Shown: one piece after another, positions 39,526-52,405 of the stretch | Layout of the letters: every line of letters begins with the position of its first letter | How positions within the stretch are numbered: position 1 is the stretch's first letter | Source: Manduca sexta | Lineage: Eukaryota; Arthropoda; Insecta; Lepidoptera; Sphingidae | Reading direction: 5' to 3' | Assembly: GCF_014839805.1 (NCBI RefSeq) | Contig: NC_051121.1 | Location: 3,269,116 to 3,333,115, forward strand | DNA length: 64,000 bases | The notes under the pieces: model-generated | What the model was told of the DNA's origin: nothing | Seen by the model: only the letters and a program-made list of their open reading frames with translations | Databases searched by the model: none | Made by a program: the position numbers and the translations under genes

Positions 39526-40424
39526 TAAAGCAACAATGACGAAGAAAATGCTTAGATTTTCGGGTTAAAATTGAGCAACATCGTTTAATCATTGCTTATA
39601 ATTTTATAGCTCAATTTAAAATAAATGATTTTATACAAAGTGCTGTATTAGACGGGATATTCCTTTGTATATTTTTAAAATTTAAAAACACTGAAACAGA
39701 TTTCGATGAAATTTTCCATCTCACTTACGTGTAAATAAAGTATTATGGACTTTTCATTATAAACGCCTTCTGCTAATGAGAATTCCGCGGGATATAATTA
39801 ATTTTTCCACAAATAACTTGTGAGTTCGGATCGTTTTATTAATTTTATTTTTATCTTGTCCCGAGATAAAATGAATAAGCGAATGAAACTGGGATATTCC
39901 TCGCAAGATTTTTATTTGTAGCCATTTGAAAAGACGGTGAAGTAATAAAAATTTTATATACGTATATGCTTGATTAAAACAGCCTTTTTTATTTTCTTCT
40001 AGTGAAGGGTCGGAAATGTGAAGGTCTACTTCAACATCAATATAGTCAAAATTTTATAAAAAAAGACTTGAAGGAAATTCTCTAAAATCTTTATATCAAA
40101 ATTGAAATAGTATCTCGAGTTATACTTGTTGAAAATATCATAAGTGCTATTTCAGGCCACGTTTTTGCTAAACATAATCGTTAAGAGAGCAAACCCCCGT
40201 ATACTTATTTGAGCCAATATTGGGTCACACTGGCAAACAATCGTAACGCCAATACCCAATCGAAGAAGAAAAAGGTGTTCGGGGGTGTAAGGGCTCGGCG
40301 TAAGAATTACGAGCACTGGAACAGGCCAACGATACACGATAAATAGACGTGTGATTGGGGAGTTGGGAAATTACAAAACCAACGGCGAATTATACTGGTG
40401 GTAAAGAAACAGCGGTAGTTAAAA

Positions 40425-40690
40425 TAATATAGGTAGGTATCTCATATGTGAGAATCCGCCTAGGTAGGTAATATCGTAATGTCTATTTCTGCCGCCAAGC
40501 AGCAGTGTAGTCACTGTTGCATTCCTGTTTGAAGGACATTGTAGCCAGTGTAACTACTGGACATAATGGGACTTAACACCTCGTCTCAGGAGAGCGAGCG
40601 CAGTGGAATACCAAACAATACTTTGTAAGGCATCAGGTATCAGGCGAAAGGCGAGCTCGTCTCGTCATCCTAAACAAAAAAAAAAACTTC
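40425..40690 (+). mobile_element. poly(A)-tailed retroposon family D, 3' copy
   Basis: 5'-truncated: it starts within the CATATGTGAGAATCCGCC block and continues to GAGCTCGTCTCGTC and an A run. It has one GAGCGCAGTGGAATA block rather than two. Confidence 0.7.
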
Positions 40691-43540
40691 GAAGGACCCT
40701 TTATCATTTTCGTTATTTTAACGTTCTCAGTACAAGAATTATGTTCCATATTTTACCATAATATGGCAAGGTTTTATTTTCCTCGTCAGGCTACACATAT
40801 TTGACAACAATGATGCATATGTTTAATAAGTAAATCGCGCGTGCGGGGCGTGACAAACGAATTGACATGACAAAACGAGAACTCCTTGAGGAAGGTTTAT
40901 GGAAAATTTGATTTCCTTATATTCTTTTCCTGGAAGCTGTTTTGTTAAGCTATATGGTGCGTGAAAGTGGAGAGTTAAGTAAATATGTCTCTTGTATTTT
41001 TTTATTGTCGAATATGCTTGAATAGTCACTGTCTCATATAGTACTTGACTAAAAGTGACGAATAAAATTATTATTTATGAAATAAAAGCAAATTTTCAAT
41101 GTTTTTTATGAGCATAATAGGAATGCTTTATAGAACAGTTCTTTAACAAGCTAAAATCATAATAAACCTCGTAGTTTTGATAGAAAAAAAAGTTCGCGAA
41201 AATATTCCATGGAAAACGTAACAGAAAAGCTAGTAAACAAAGCGACTAGACCGGACGTGACGTCACACCTGTTACGGACCTACATGCAATATTTTATCAG
41301 TGTAGATTTAAAAAAAAAATTAATATGTTAGGTGGCTGTTTTTTAAATTTTAACGAAGTTTCAACCAAATATTTTATTTACAGACACTATTTTCAGTCAA
41401 AAAAGGTTTCTATATTTTTAAAACAAAAAAAAAGTTTTGGTTATTTATAAATCAACTATCAGGACAGACTATTAACGATTTTAAATTAGTATTAAGTAAA
41501 CTGTCGATATCTAGTTACAAAACAGACACTAATAAAACTTGTACAGCATAAGATTTCTTCAAATATTCCCTTAACACTGCAATAGAAAGCCTGAAAAATT
41601 CAAATATCAAATCTCAAGTATCCAAAAACGTAATAAAACTGCCAAAGCTCCTGAAAAGGGTCCTAACAAATTATAAATAGGAACTAGTACAAAATGAATG
41701 CAATTTCATAAGGACCCAATTTACACCTGTGCCGGGACACTTACAAATGAGGGATAAAACATTTAGACCCTATCTGGAAAGGCCCTTAGATCTTTACGAT
41801 TCAGTACGTGACAGACTGGATTTTGAAACTGTTGAGTTTCAAGCAATAGTTCCTAACCTGTTCAATATTGTTACCCATGTGATATGTGGCAAAGTATTTT
41901 TACCCTGTCTTCGAAATTATCAAAACAATATAAGCAAATACAAACATTTTTATTAATCATAAATTGCACATAATTAAGTTAGAATTGTATTGCTTATTAG
42001 TCTTATAGACTAGATTGTAATTTACTGCTAAGAACTTGGTTCTTAGAAAAAGGAAAAAGAAAAAGTAAATTGCACAAGAGCCTAACACTTTTACCGTCAG
42101 CTGTTACTTTTTTACGATACTCTAATTAGGTTTTTGGTAACTCCCGAAACATAGCTGATTTACCTCTGCGGCGGAAAGTATCCCCAGGTTAGGAAGCCAG
42201 GGTTAAACGAATAGTTTTTGTAGATATTGTTTTGCATAAGTGAGACGAAAATTTTCTTCGAATTTGGAAGCAGAATCTTACTTTTGCAGTACACTAGGTG
42301 TTACAGCTAGTCGAAAAAAATATTGTCGGTAAACCACGATTTGGTTATTGTAAATGAATTTTGTCAAGTAATTTTAATGTATGAGAATTGCTACGTTATT
42401 TGTCAATGGCAGCATAAACCTGGCGCATTCCTTCTAAAAAGAAAGCAAAAGCGTTACGATCCATCCAAAATTAGACAGCTATTTACATCCCACTTGATAG
42501 ACAAGTTTTCCATGTTAGTATTAATTTTACACCCAAACAAAGCAGGTGTATTATCAATTTAAACTTACAGATTAGCCAACCTGTGTTATGGTTTAAATAT
42601 GATTCATAACGTTAGTAAGGCAAGATCTCCAAAAAGGTAACTCTAAAACGTACGAAACATAACTTAAAATAAAATGAACAATGCAAAAAACACGCATTTA
42701 AAATTCTTTATAGCAAAAAAGGCACACGACAATATAAAACTGACAAAAACCCGGAAACCGATTAAGTCTAACGAATTGTCATATTAATGGCTTATACGTG
42801 TCATAAGTCCATGCATGAATCATGAGTAGGAACGCCACAGTTTGTTGAAAAAGTCGGACAGAAATGTAAAAAAAATAAATTAAAATAAATGAAATATTTT
42901 TATAGTTCTAATAATATTAATATTTTGTAATAATTGAAACATAATTTAGAAAAATTTAAAATATATATTTTGTAATGATATTTTTATTAATTAACAAATA
43001 ATAATGTTTTATCTAATTAAATCAATACAATTCGCCACCAAGTATCTATAGGTACTCGTTATCTACCTGAATGGTTGACACAAATCCAGGGAAACCCTGC
43101 GCCATGGCAACCGTGTGGTGAGTCATGCAGGCGCGGCGGACTTGTTGCTAACCAAGTTGCTGAACACACGCCCCTAATTGCGATGTGTTTAGGTAAATAT
43201 GTGCTCGGGGTTCGATTTCAGTTTGTGTTTTAAGTTGGTTTTTACGATAAAGTAGGTTTAGTGAAAACTAGATAGGAGAAATAAATTGTTACATATTTAA
43301 TATTGAAATAAATAAGCCATTTTGTGCAATTTAAATATAATTGACTGCTAAAACATTTCTGCATGCCTACAAAAGTGAAACAATCTCATTAAAATAACAA
43401 ACAAATTTAATTAAACAAAAAATTTAAAGTAAAACAATCGGATCAATAAAGCTTAAGCGAGCGAATCTGTTAAAACAACGGCGCGCGGTAAGTGCCGCCC
43501 GATCCGCATTATTGGGGCCGTGTTCCGCGATATTCGCAAT

Positions 43541-43575
43541 GCGGATGCGAAGTGCGGATGCGGAGTGCGGACGGC
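43541..43575 (+). repeat. 13-bp tandem repeat, GC-rich
   Basis: GCGGATGCGAAGT, GCGGATGCGGAGT, GCGGACGG in direct succession inside a small GC-rich patch (43,470-43,580). Confidence 0.7.
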
Positions 43576-46084
43576 GTGATGTATTGTTGCTAAGTGATTG
43601 GTAGCTTAAATTTGAAAATGGAATATGTTTAATGTTTATATTATAAAGTGGTGACGTGATTGGTTGATAGTGATAAATGGAACTACACATTCTAATTTTA
43701 AAATCCTTTTACTAATACGAAGCTGCAACTTCTGAGTGTTATGGGCACCTTTTTATGTAAATCGAAATGAAACATGAATCAATATTAATAGTAATACAAA
43801 TGTTTAAGGGAATACCAAATCAGTTGCAATCTCAATCTCAATCTCTTTCGAGCACAAAATCAGTAAATTAAATTTTTCCCATACTACAGCCTCAATACTC
43901 ATGAAATTAAAACCAGCTTCTGAAGCGTTGGCAATGGCGCAGAAAACGGCCCAACTTCACAATATATCGGAACTAAAAGAGACACGAATCAACAGGCACG
44001 CCACCTGACCCCCCGCGGGTCTAACCCACAAAAGATGAGTTAAGGGTTTTTAGTGTGACTCATTAATGGTAATGTAATAGAATGAAATGTTTATTTGTCA
44101 CGTTTTTAAATTTGGAATCTGTAATGCTGCTTTATTTGGCTGGTCCTTGATGGAAAGGAAATTAAGTTTAAAAGTTATTAAAAGTATTTTTTATTCAAAT
44201 AACCTACAAAAACATTCTATCAGGCATGTTGAAAAAAGTTCTGATAGAAAATAATTTGTCAGTGAAGCTAAAAATAAAATGGCAATAAGAACCACCCTAA
44301 AATATATCGCTACTACTAGATAACATGTCGATATTCGCGTCTGACCGCTGCTATCTTCACGATCTAACGCACCGGCCAATTGAAAAACTTATATCGAGCG
44401 TAACATTGAATTATCGTTATCGACCCCGTTCCGCCGACTAGAGTTCACCCCTATTCGCATGAACAATTACGTAATTCGAATTTGGAATATATTTTAAAAG
44501 TTAATCCGATGTTCTATTAAAACCAGTATATTTATAACCAAATTTTTATTTAAAACAATTTGGACGTAATTATTTTTATAAAACAATTTGATATTAATTT
44601 TAAGAACGTAATAAAATAATATGATAAATGTAAAACATTGTTTCAATCAAATTAATTTATCATAAAGTCGACATCGGTGGTGTTCACGTGTATTACGTAA
44701 TTTTCGAATAAATTTTAAATGTTGACAGCATTTTCGTATGATACACACAACGACACGGTATCATTAAAATATTTTTACACATTATTATTACCATACACTG
44801 TGTGTCATAGATGAAACACAGCTAGTTCGCTTTTAAATACATTTAGTTTAATTAATTTTATTGAATAGTATTCAATAAAATTATTGGTTGAGTTATACCC
44901 ACATTTTTATTTTCTATATTGATTTTAAATTGCCCGATTCGTGACCAAATGGGATTGAAAATATTTAAATTGTTGATTTGTTGATTGATTTAAATTGTTA
45001 ATTGATTTTTTTATTATAATAATAATTTTAAAGTTTTCAACTGCTTTTTTCGTTAGCAAAGTGTAGTAATGTAGGACTTTGGAAGCAAATTAATTTCAAC
45101 TGTAATGGGATATCATGGAGAACGGTATACTTACGCTAAGTATCCGTATTTAGGGCGTAAGTACTTACTAAAACCTACAAACGTTTCTAGATTCCTGAAA
45201 GTGCTTTAATAGATTCTTAACATACTATAGGTAATTGCTTAATGTTGGTTTTTATATGAAGTTCTACTTATTGTTTTAAAGAAATGCCTTATTTTATTTT
45301 TTTTTTAATTTAACATTACATACAGTAAATGGATATAGGTGGACTTAATGCCTGATGCATTTCTAACAGTCAACCTTTCGCTGATGCAGAGCTGAGACAA
45401 TGCGGTATATACAAAACATAAATACATATATCTATATAAATAATATTCAACGCTCTTAATACTTGCATTTAGGAAACGTGTATATTACCTTTATTACGCA
45501 AAATTGCACACTAAATAAAACCAAGATCCAACCACGCTATCTCGAAATAAAACAAATTAAAAATTAAAATCTAGATTAGCACAGACTAAAAACGCATTTT
45601 AAAACATAAAAAGCACTAGAGCCGAAAGCCTGCAGACACAAACGGCAACTCGCGGCTCAACCACCCCTTTCCTGTAGATTTTAAAAAAGTAATTAATGAA
45701 CTCCGTAAATGCGCTGCCGGCCAGCGTAACTGACCTACGGATGAAAAAACAACTATACGCCGTGATACTTTAGTGCGGTACAAATAAGTTTCATGTATGA
45801 CAACTAGCGCCGCGGTGGCGGGTCACGTTACGATGGTGGGAAGTTTTTAAAGTCCGTTCACACAGTCGGTACGTTGTACTTAAAAGGCTTCCATTCAGCA
45901 AACGATATTGACGCCTTTATAAGCCCATCTGTCGCTTTCGTTCATTCATTTTAGCATTTATTTTTGCAAATACACTTGAAGAATTCAACAAATACCTTAT
46001 CCAAGTATTATTGAAAAATGTAATTGTCATAATTACATAGCTCATAAATTAAATGGTATGATAACGCATATTACGTTCCTTATA

Positions 46085-46270
46085 AATATAATCTACCTTC
46101 ATTGATAAGTGAAGTCAAGCCAACATTTTAGTACTTTACTATCAAACCAGATACATTTTCGTAGACACCCGCTTACGAATAGTGTACCCCCCATTTTTGG
46201 TCACGCCAAAGTAGACCCCTGTTAAATCTCCCGTGGCTCCTGGGGTCCACCCGTACCACAGGGAATCAGT
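46085..46270 (-). repeat. Dispersed repeat, copy 2 of an inverted pair
   Basis: Reverse complement of the unit at 23,318: it shares TATCTGGTTTGATAGTAAAG and GTTGGCTTGACTTC on the minus strand. Unclassified. Confidence 0.6.
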
Positions 46271-47002
46271 GATTTAAACACACTAACACGTTCACCACGT
46301 GCGCGATAATCTCTGAAATATTTTCCACGTGTTATCAGAAAATAGCATCGGAGTCGTGTCGGACGTGTTTAAACGGACCTATTTGATATAATATTTGAAA
46401 ACTTGTGCCTTATTTATTTTGAAATATGATAATGTTAAAATTATTTTTTTATAATAAAACGTTTAAAAATATAATTGAAACTTTTGATTGACTTGTAGTT
46501 ATTACAGTATTGTATATTTTTATTATTTAACATGGGTTAATAAGTATAATACAAATTAATGTTTCGTAAAATGTATGTTCAATGAAACGTATGTAAGTAG
46601 TAGAAACAAAGCATTTATTTATTTATAACAAGTATAGTAAGGTTAATAAAAAAAAAATATTTAATATGGCTTAATAAGATAACTACATTTAATGAGCTAC
46701 ATATATTATAATGGCTAAGGATCATAAAAAAAATTAAAATCCTAACCCATCCCAACCAAGTTCACGCTACACCACTAACAATAAATTCGTTGAAAACACG
46801 CCGTAAATCCAGCGAGCTGTGTCAAAGACAACCGTCCCTCCAATTAAACTTTGAACAAAGCAAATCGCTGCAACGATGAATTGTGCGAAACAGAAATCTA
46901 CATTCGAGGTCCGTATTCAGGGTGGGGGGCTTTAAATCGTTGGGGTTGTACGATTAATGGCACCCAATTGAAATATATAATTTAGATCTTATAATTGAAT
47001 AG

Positions 47003-47165
47003 CTTTTGTCCGCGTGAAAAAGTTTTTCCGGGGAAAAAAGAAGCTTATAGCGCTCAGGAATAATGTGGCTTCTCTTTAGTGAAAATTTCAAAATGTGTTT
47101 AGTTCTTGAGATTAGCGCGTTCTAACAAACAAACTCTACATGTGTATAATATTATTTATATGTGA
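47003..47165 (+). mobile_element. RTE-type LINE 3' fragment
   Basis: GCTTTTGTCCGCGTGAAAAAG, a TTTTTCCGGGG block and an ATAATATTATTTATATG end, all diverged. Confidence 0.55.
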
Positions 47166-47683
47166 TATCCGTTCATTTTTTGTAATCTAAATTCTTTAAT
47201 ATATTATTGATTAGCGTTCATTTTATACTTATGAATATTGAAACTGCAATTTGTGAATCATGTAAATTGTACCTAGGTTGCAACATTTTTCATTAATACT
47301 CCGCTCCTATTGGTCATAGATGATATATAACCTATAGCCTTCCTCGATAAATGGGATATCCAACACTAAAAGAATTTTTCAATTCGAACCAGTAGTTCAT
47401 GAGACAAGCGTGTTCAAACATACTTCAACTTTATATAATAGTATATATAGATATCATATCATCAGTCATTTTTTATTTAAACAGTTAACGCACAAGTTAA
47501 ACTCAATTCCTAACATTATAAAGGTCACTTTCAATTACACCCAGACAATACGAGCAATAAAATTTCTCTTTTATGTATGTCGAATGTCATTAAGTATATT
47601 GAAGTCTAGACAAGATGTGAAACAAGATTATGGTTGTGTTGTTTAATATAAAATATTGCTATAATAAAGGGATCTTTCTAATA

Positions 47684-48178
47684 GCGGCGATAGCCTAGTT
47701 GGGTGTGGAACGGGCTGCCGAGACGAATGTCCGCTGGTTCAAATCCCAAGGGCACACACCTCTGACTTTTCTAAAAAAATATGTGTGTATTCTTTGTGAA
47801 TTATCGCTTGCTTTAACGGTGAAGGAAAACATCGTGAAGAAACCTGGGCCCTTATTCTGTATGATAGTGTAAACGCGTTACGCGGCCGTGTCATGTTATC
47901 TTCGAGAAATGTGCGTGTAATGGTATTCTGTAAGCCAAATTTCTATAGTCCTAAACATGATGCGTTGTGTTACATCCTTGTTACGCACTGTTAAAATAAC
48001 GTGCGGGATAGAGAATAAGGCCCCTGTATATCTGAGAAATTTTCTATAGGTATTTTGAGGGGGTGTGAAATCTACCAATCCGCACTAGGCCAGCGTGGTG
48101 TACTAAGGCCTAATCCCTCTCAGTAGTAGAGGAGATCTGTGCCCAGCAGTGGTACAGTATAAATACAGGGCTGATATT
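47684..48178 (+). mobile_element. tRNA-related SINE family A, interrupted by a MITE
   Basis: The head reads GGCGATAGCCTAGTTGGGTG with a B-box-like GGTTCAAATCC about 60 nt on. The tail ends GCCCAGCAGTGG... ACAGGGCTGATATT. It is split at 47,847-48,022 by a 176-bp MITE. Confidence 0.8.
47847..48022. mobile_element. 176-bp MITE, copy 1, inserted in a SINE
   Basis: The ends read GGCCCTTATTCT and, inverted, GGCCTTATTCTC. It is flanked by CCTG at 47843-47846 and 48023-48026. Removing the element restores the SINE sequence GAAACCTGTATA, which defines the borders and a 4-bp target duplication. Confidence 0.8.
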
Positions 48179-48210
48179 TAACAGTTATTAATAAGCATGA
48201 AACGCACCAA

Positions 48211-48379
48211 GGGCCTTATTTTCTATGCCACGTATTTTGAGTGCGTAACAAGCACATAACGTACCGTGTCGCGTTAAGACAATAGAAATTGACATACAGA
48301 ATACCATTCCACGCTCAATTCACGAAGATAACGTAACACTGCCGCGTTACGAGTTAAGTGTCATAGAGAATAAGGTCCC
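48211..48379. mobile_element. MITE of the 176-bp family, copy 2
   Basis: GGGCCTTATTTTCTATGCC at the left and AGAGAATAAGGTCCC at the right, with internal blocks such as GTGCGTAACAAGCAC shared with the other two copies. It lies 190 bp beyond copy 1. Confidence 0.75.
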
Positions 48380-50080
48380 TGTGCCTTAGATATGACAAAA
48401 ATAGACAAGACTCCGTCGAGTTTGGGATTAGTTGAGAAACTAACACGTGACGCATTGTTCTCACGATCAATTACAAACGTCAAAAATAAACATCAAATCT
48501 TAATTATTCGCTTGATAAGCTTTTCCTTTTTTTCAACATTTGTGTTATACGATAGAATAATATAAAATAACGGCGGTCAATGACCTGCGGTTACTTAGGT
48601 AAGATAATCAAGTTTTAACTGATATTGCAAAATTCTAACAGTAACAAAAACTGCATAATAATGGCTGAATACGCCAGGAAACAATAGCGAAGCATGTAAA
48701 ACATAATTTATATTCTGAAAGGCCTGAAAATTTCACTACCCAATTCTTACCCGCTACCTGTTACCCGTTCGTTGGCAACATAATTTAACAGCGTCTAAAC
48801 ACGTAAAGGCAGAATTTCGTCCCGTTTATTGCTATGGCGCCTTATTTGGTACATCGTCGGTCACGTCACGAATTTTCTTAACGACGTGATAAATATTCTA
48901 CGTAGCGTGAACGCGCTTTCCGTTTTGAAAATGGAACATTTTTTTGTGACGTTTTTCCGAACGGTTGTAGCGTGGTGTTCTTTTTTTGAATCTTTTGTGT
49001 CTGGCTGGTGTGTTTGCATTCTGGCTGGTTTTAAGCGCTTATAGAAATAAACATGTTGGTAATGTGCAGCCTTTCATATGAAGACAAAATGAAAAGTTAG
49101 AGTAAGCCGCCTTTAATTTTTTTTATTTTAAAAGTCTATTATAACCATTTCAATGCTCAAAATGCAGTCCAAAACATTTATATGTGAGGCAGCCGTACAC
49201 AATTTGCTGACTAACAATATTAACCGCCAAAACGGTATTCATTTTGAAACACTCCGTACATTTTTGCCCGACGTAGTTTCCCACGCCGCTGAACACTGGA
49301 TGGATGCCAGAATATGAGTTAGCCATTTATCGTCTTACAAAATGGATAAGGTGAAATTATATTGTAATATAATTTTGATTAATTAAATATATTTTTCACT
49401 TTAAAGGTGAATTTATTTTTTTGAATTTGAAATGTTGCCAGGATAAAATTGTCAGTATAATGTTTGGAATAATGTAACCTCATTCGATATTTAAACTTGT
49501 ATTTTAAAATATAATTAAGTTATTTGAATTAAGATGAAAAAGAAAACAAAATGAAACTCTAAAGTCACGTAAATAAAGAACACCATAAAAATGTTTTGAA
49601 TATCCAAACAAAAAGGTAACAAAACGTCTTAAGATTTCTCATGCACCCCAAACGAATCACAAAGAACAAACGATCAGTTGGTCTTAAGACAGGTCTCGAG
49701 ACTATTGTTAAAAATCCACCTGATCAAGACAGGGGAACATGGGGACAATGGAATAGCAAATAACGGTTTTTCTATGCTATTTCTAAAATAACGTGAGAAT
49801 TAGGGTCTCGGTGTCAATGACATAGGTGTTAACCGAAACATTTGATCTATGATTAGGGTTGTTTTTACGTGAGAAAAGATACGTCTGTTATAATTTAAGT
49901 TTGGCATGTGAATTATTTATTAACGATCCAATATAACAGAATAAAAACGTTCGATTTTAATTTTAAAATATGGAAAATATTTTATACTGGACTTTGTATT
50001 TTTATTAAAATTTTAAATATTAAAAATTTTATGAAATTTCATTTATAGAACAATTTGATTGCTTTTTTAAATATTTCAGG

Positions 50081-50257
50081 AGCCTTATTCTCTATCCCGC
50101 ACGTTATTTTGACAGTGCGTAACAAGCACGTAACACAACACATCATGTTTAGGACTATAGAAATTTGGCTTACAGAATACCGTTCCACGCACATTTCTTG
50201 AAGATAACATGACACGGCCGCGTAACGCGTTTACACTATCATACAGAATAAGGGCCC
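50081..50257. mobile_element. MITE of the 176-bp family, copy 3 (inverted)
   Basis: It runs AGCCTTATTCTCTATCCCGC to ATACAGAATAAGGGCCC, the inverse orientation of copy 1 and nearly identical to it (shared ACACTATCATACAGAATAAG). Confidence 0.78.
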
Positions 50258-50539
50258 AGTAGGGATTAAGGAATTTGGCAACCAATTTCTTCCGTAAACT
50301 TACACATGTTTGAAGATGGCCATTAAGGCCAATGCCCTGATGGCTATCAGATTATAACTAGGAGTTAACCGCGACGTCGCTCGGACCACTTTCTGAGCTA
50401 ATTGATTTAACCCTACCACTTGAGAGCAGTAACAAAGTTTAAGTAATTGCGTTGGGTTGACGTACACGTTTTCATATTGGTGTCTAGATATCCTATGATA
50501 TAAGAACTCGCCCTACATGTTCTGTTTTAGTACTAGATG

Positions 50540-50795
50540 CCTAGGTCTGCCGACGTAGTTGTATAGCATGCGCTACGGCAGCGCTCTGAGGTCCTGGGTT
50601 GGAATCCCGGGTCGGGTAGTGATATTTGGATTTTTCTGCACAGTATCAGCTCGGAGTCTGGAATTTGTGCCCGATATGTCGACAGGCTCGCCCCCTATCA
50701 AATCATGGGACGGAAAACACTTTGCGAAAAGTGGGTGCCCTGTTTGCGCCTCTGCATACCCCTCAGGAGAAATGCGTGATGTGTGTGTATGTTTC
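50540..50795 (+). mobile_element. tRNA-derived SINE family B copy
   Basis: Closely similar to the copy at 34,841: GAGGTCCTGGGTTGGAATCC, CGGAGTCTGGAATTTGTGCC and CCTCTGCATACCCCTC. A mutated B-box suggests this copy is old. Confidence 0.8.
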
Positions 50796-51254
50796 TTTAG
50801 TCTAATCAATAGTAACAGCACTATCATTAAACTGCAGTCGCCATATTCACTAGACGTTACATCACATAATAGCTAATCTTTACATCATGAATACAAAATT
50901 GCTTGCATACTCAATCGGGAATAGCGATGGTATATACCAATATATTCTTCGGTTATTATCAAAATAAATATGAAACAATATAATAAATATTTGGAGGAAT
51001 TATACTTACGGTGCCCTTTTCCCCGCTCCACTATAAATTCTGAATAAATAAGAAATAAACACGTGCAATATCCGCGTAATATGTCAGAAGTGTTTTTATT
51101 TTATCCGGTCGTTAACCTTTGCTTTTGATTTAATGTCAACAGGTAGAGTATGATATAAAAAGAATATTGATACGAGTTTTGTATTAGTAAGTATGACTAT
51201 TGATAAAATTTCTATATAATAATTGAACTATGTTTTGTTCGCGACTCTGCCCGC

Positions 51255-51545
51255 TTCAATTGTAGTGCACTAGTGTGTGCGCAATACACAGGTGCACTCT
51301 CTGTTCCTTCACTCTTATAGTACGAGACAGCAATCCGACATGACCGGAGAGATCAGGCGCAGGACCAACGGCTTTACGTGTTATCCGAAGCACGGGGGTA
51401 TCACACTATCTTTCTGACTCCGGGCTGCGAATGAATCATTTGTAAGATGAAAACCCAGTCACAATTATTTTGAAATCAATCCGGGATTCGAACCGATGAC
51501 CTTAGCGCAGTAGTCATACTCTACCGCTTCAATTACACCATCAAG
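51255..51545 (-). mobile_element. tRNA-derived SINE family C (minus)
   Basis: The plus strand shows ACACAGGTGCACTCTCTGTT, AGGCGCAGGACCAACGGC and TTTACGTGTTATCCGAAGC. The minus strand shows the B-box GGTTCGAATCCCGG near 51,490. I recognise this block order as a widespread lepidopteran SINE. It is unrelated in sequence to families A and B. Confidence 0.72.
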
Positions 51546-51887
51546 GCAGTCAATCAACACATATTTAGTATATTTTTTTTGTTGATAACAAATAATAACA
51601 CGTAAAATTCTATTCAGGTGCTCTGATACAAAATTACATTTGCTGTTACTAAACGAATTTTTCTTTATAATATCAAGCGAAAGCGAGTTACACAATGGAA
51701 AATGTAGCTTGTATAAAGAATTGTTTGGAATGAACGAGCTATAAATACGAGAAATGTTGTCTGTAGTTACCTTTGCTCTGACTTTATTGTTAGGCGCTTG
51801 GACAAGTTAAAATGAACAATTTGCTATTTTAATATATGAGTTAACGTGTTAGTCAGTGTTTACGCTAAATTGCAATATTGGATACTA

Positions 51888-52045
51888 GTTTTTGCTAGCG
51901 GCTTCGTCCGCGTTATAGAGTTTTTCGGGGATAGAAAGTAGCCTATAACTTTCTCAGATATTTAAACTATGTCTAAATAAAATTTCATAAAAATCCGTTC
52001 AGTAAATTTTGAGGAAATCGATAACATGCAAACAGACAAAATGTT
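51888..52045 (+). mobile_element. RTE-type LINE 3' fragment
   Basis: TTGCTAGCGGCTTCGTCCGC, GTAGCCTATAACTTTC, then ATAAAAATCCGTTCAGTAA. Confidence 0.65.
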
Positions 52046-52202
52046 TATGTTATGTTCTCTGGAATTAATGTTCCGATTTGAAAATACTTTTAGTAATCTA
52101 CTTTTTGAGTGCTGTTTGTTCCAAGAATTATCTAAAATTTTAGAGCTAACAATATATAGGACTTGGATTTATATCAGACTGAAATATTGTGAATTCTATG
52201 TT

Positions 52203-52405
52203 TAACACACGCATCTTTAATTCCCAAAGGGGTAAACAGAGGCACTGGTGCACCCACTTTCCGCCGTGTATTTCCCGTCCCATGATATGATAGGGGGCGA
52301 TCTTGACTCCAAACTGCAACTGAGTAGAAAAACCCAATAACACTACCGGAGAATCGAACCAGAGACCTCAGCAGTCGTACAGTACTACGACCGAGACAGC
52401 CGATG
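52203..52405 (-). mobile_element. SINE family B copy (minus)
   Basis: Minus strand: GAGGTCTCTGGTTCGATTC, CAGTTGCAGTTTGGAGTC and ATCATATCATGGGACGGG. Confidence 0.72.

Noticed and set aside
41729..41956. 75-codon plus-strand frame (starting MPGHLQMRDKTF)
   Set aside because: The first half looks protein-like, but I recognise no family and no neighbouring frame continues it; it may be decayed element sequence.
50085..50285. 66-codon minus-strand frame, with a related frame near 47,900
   Set aside because: Both are chance frames inside copies of the 176-bp MITE, which explains their similarity.
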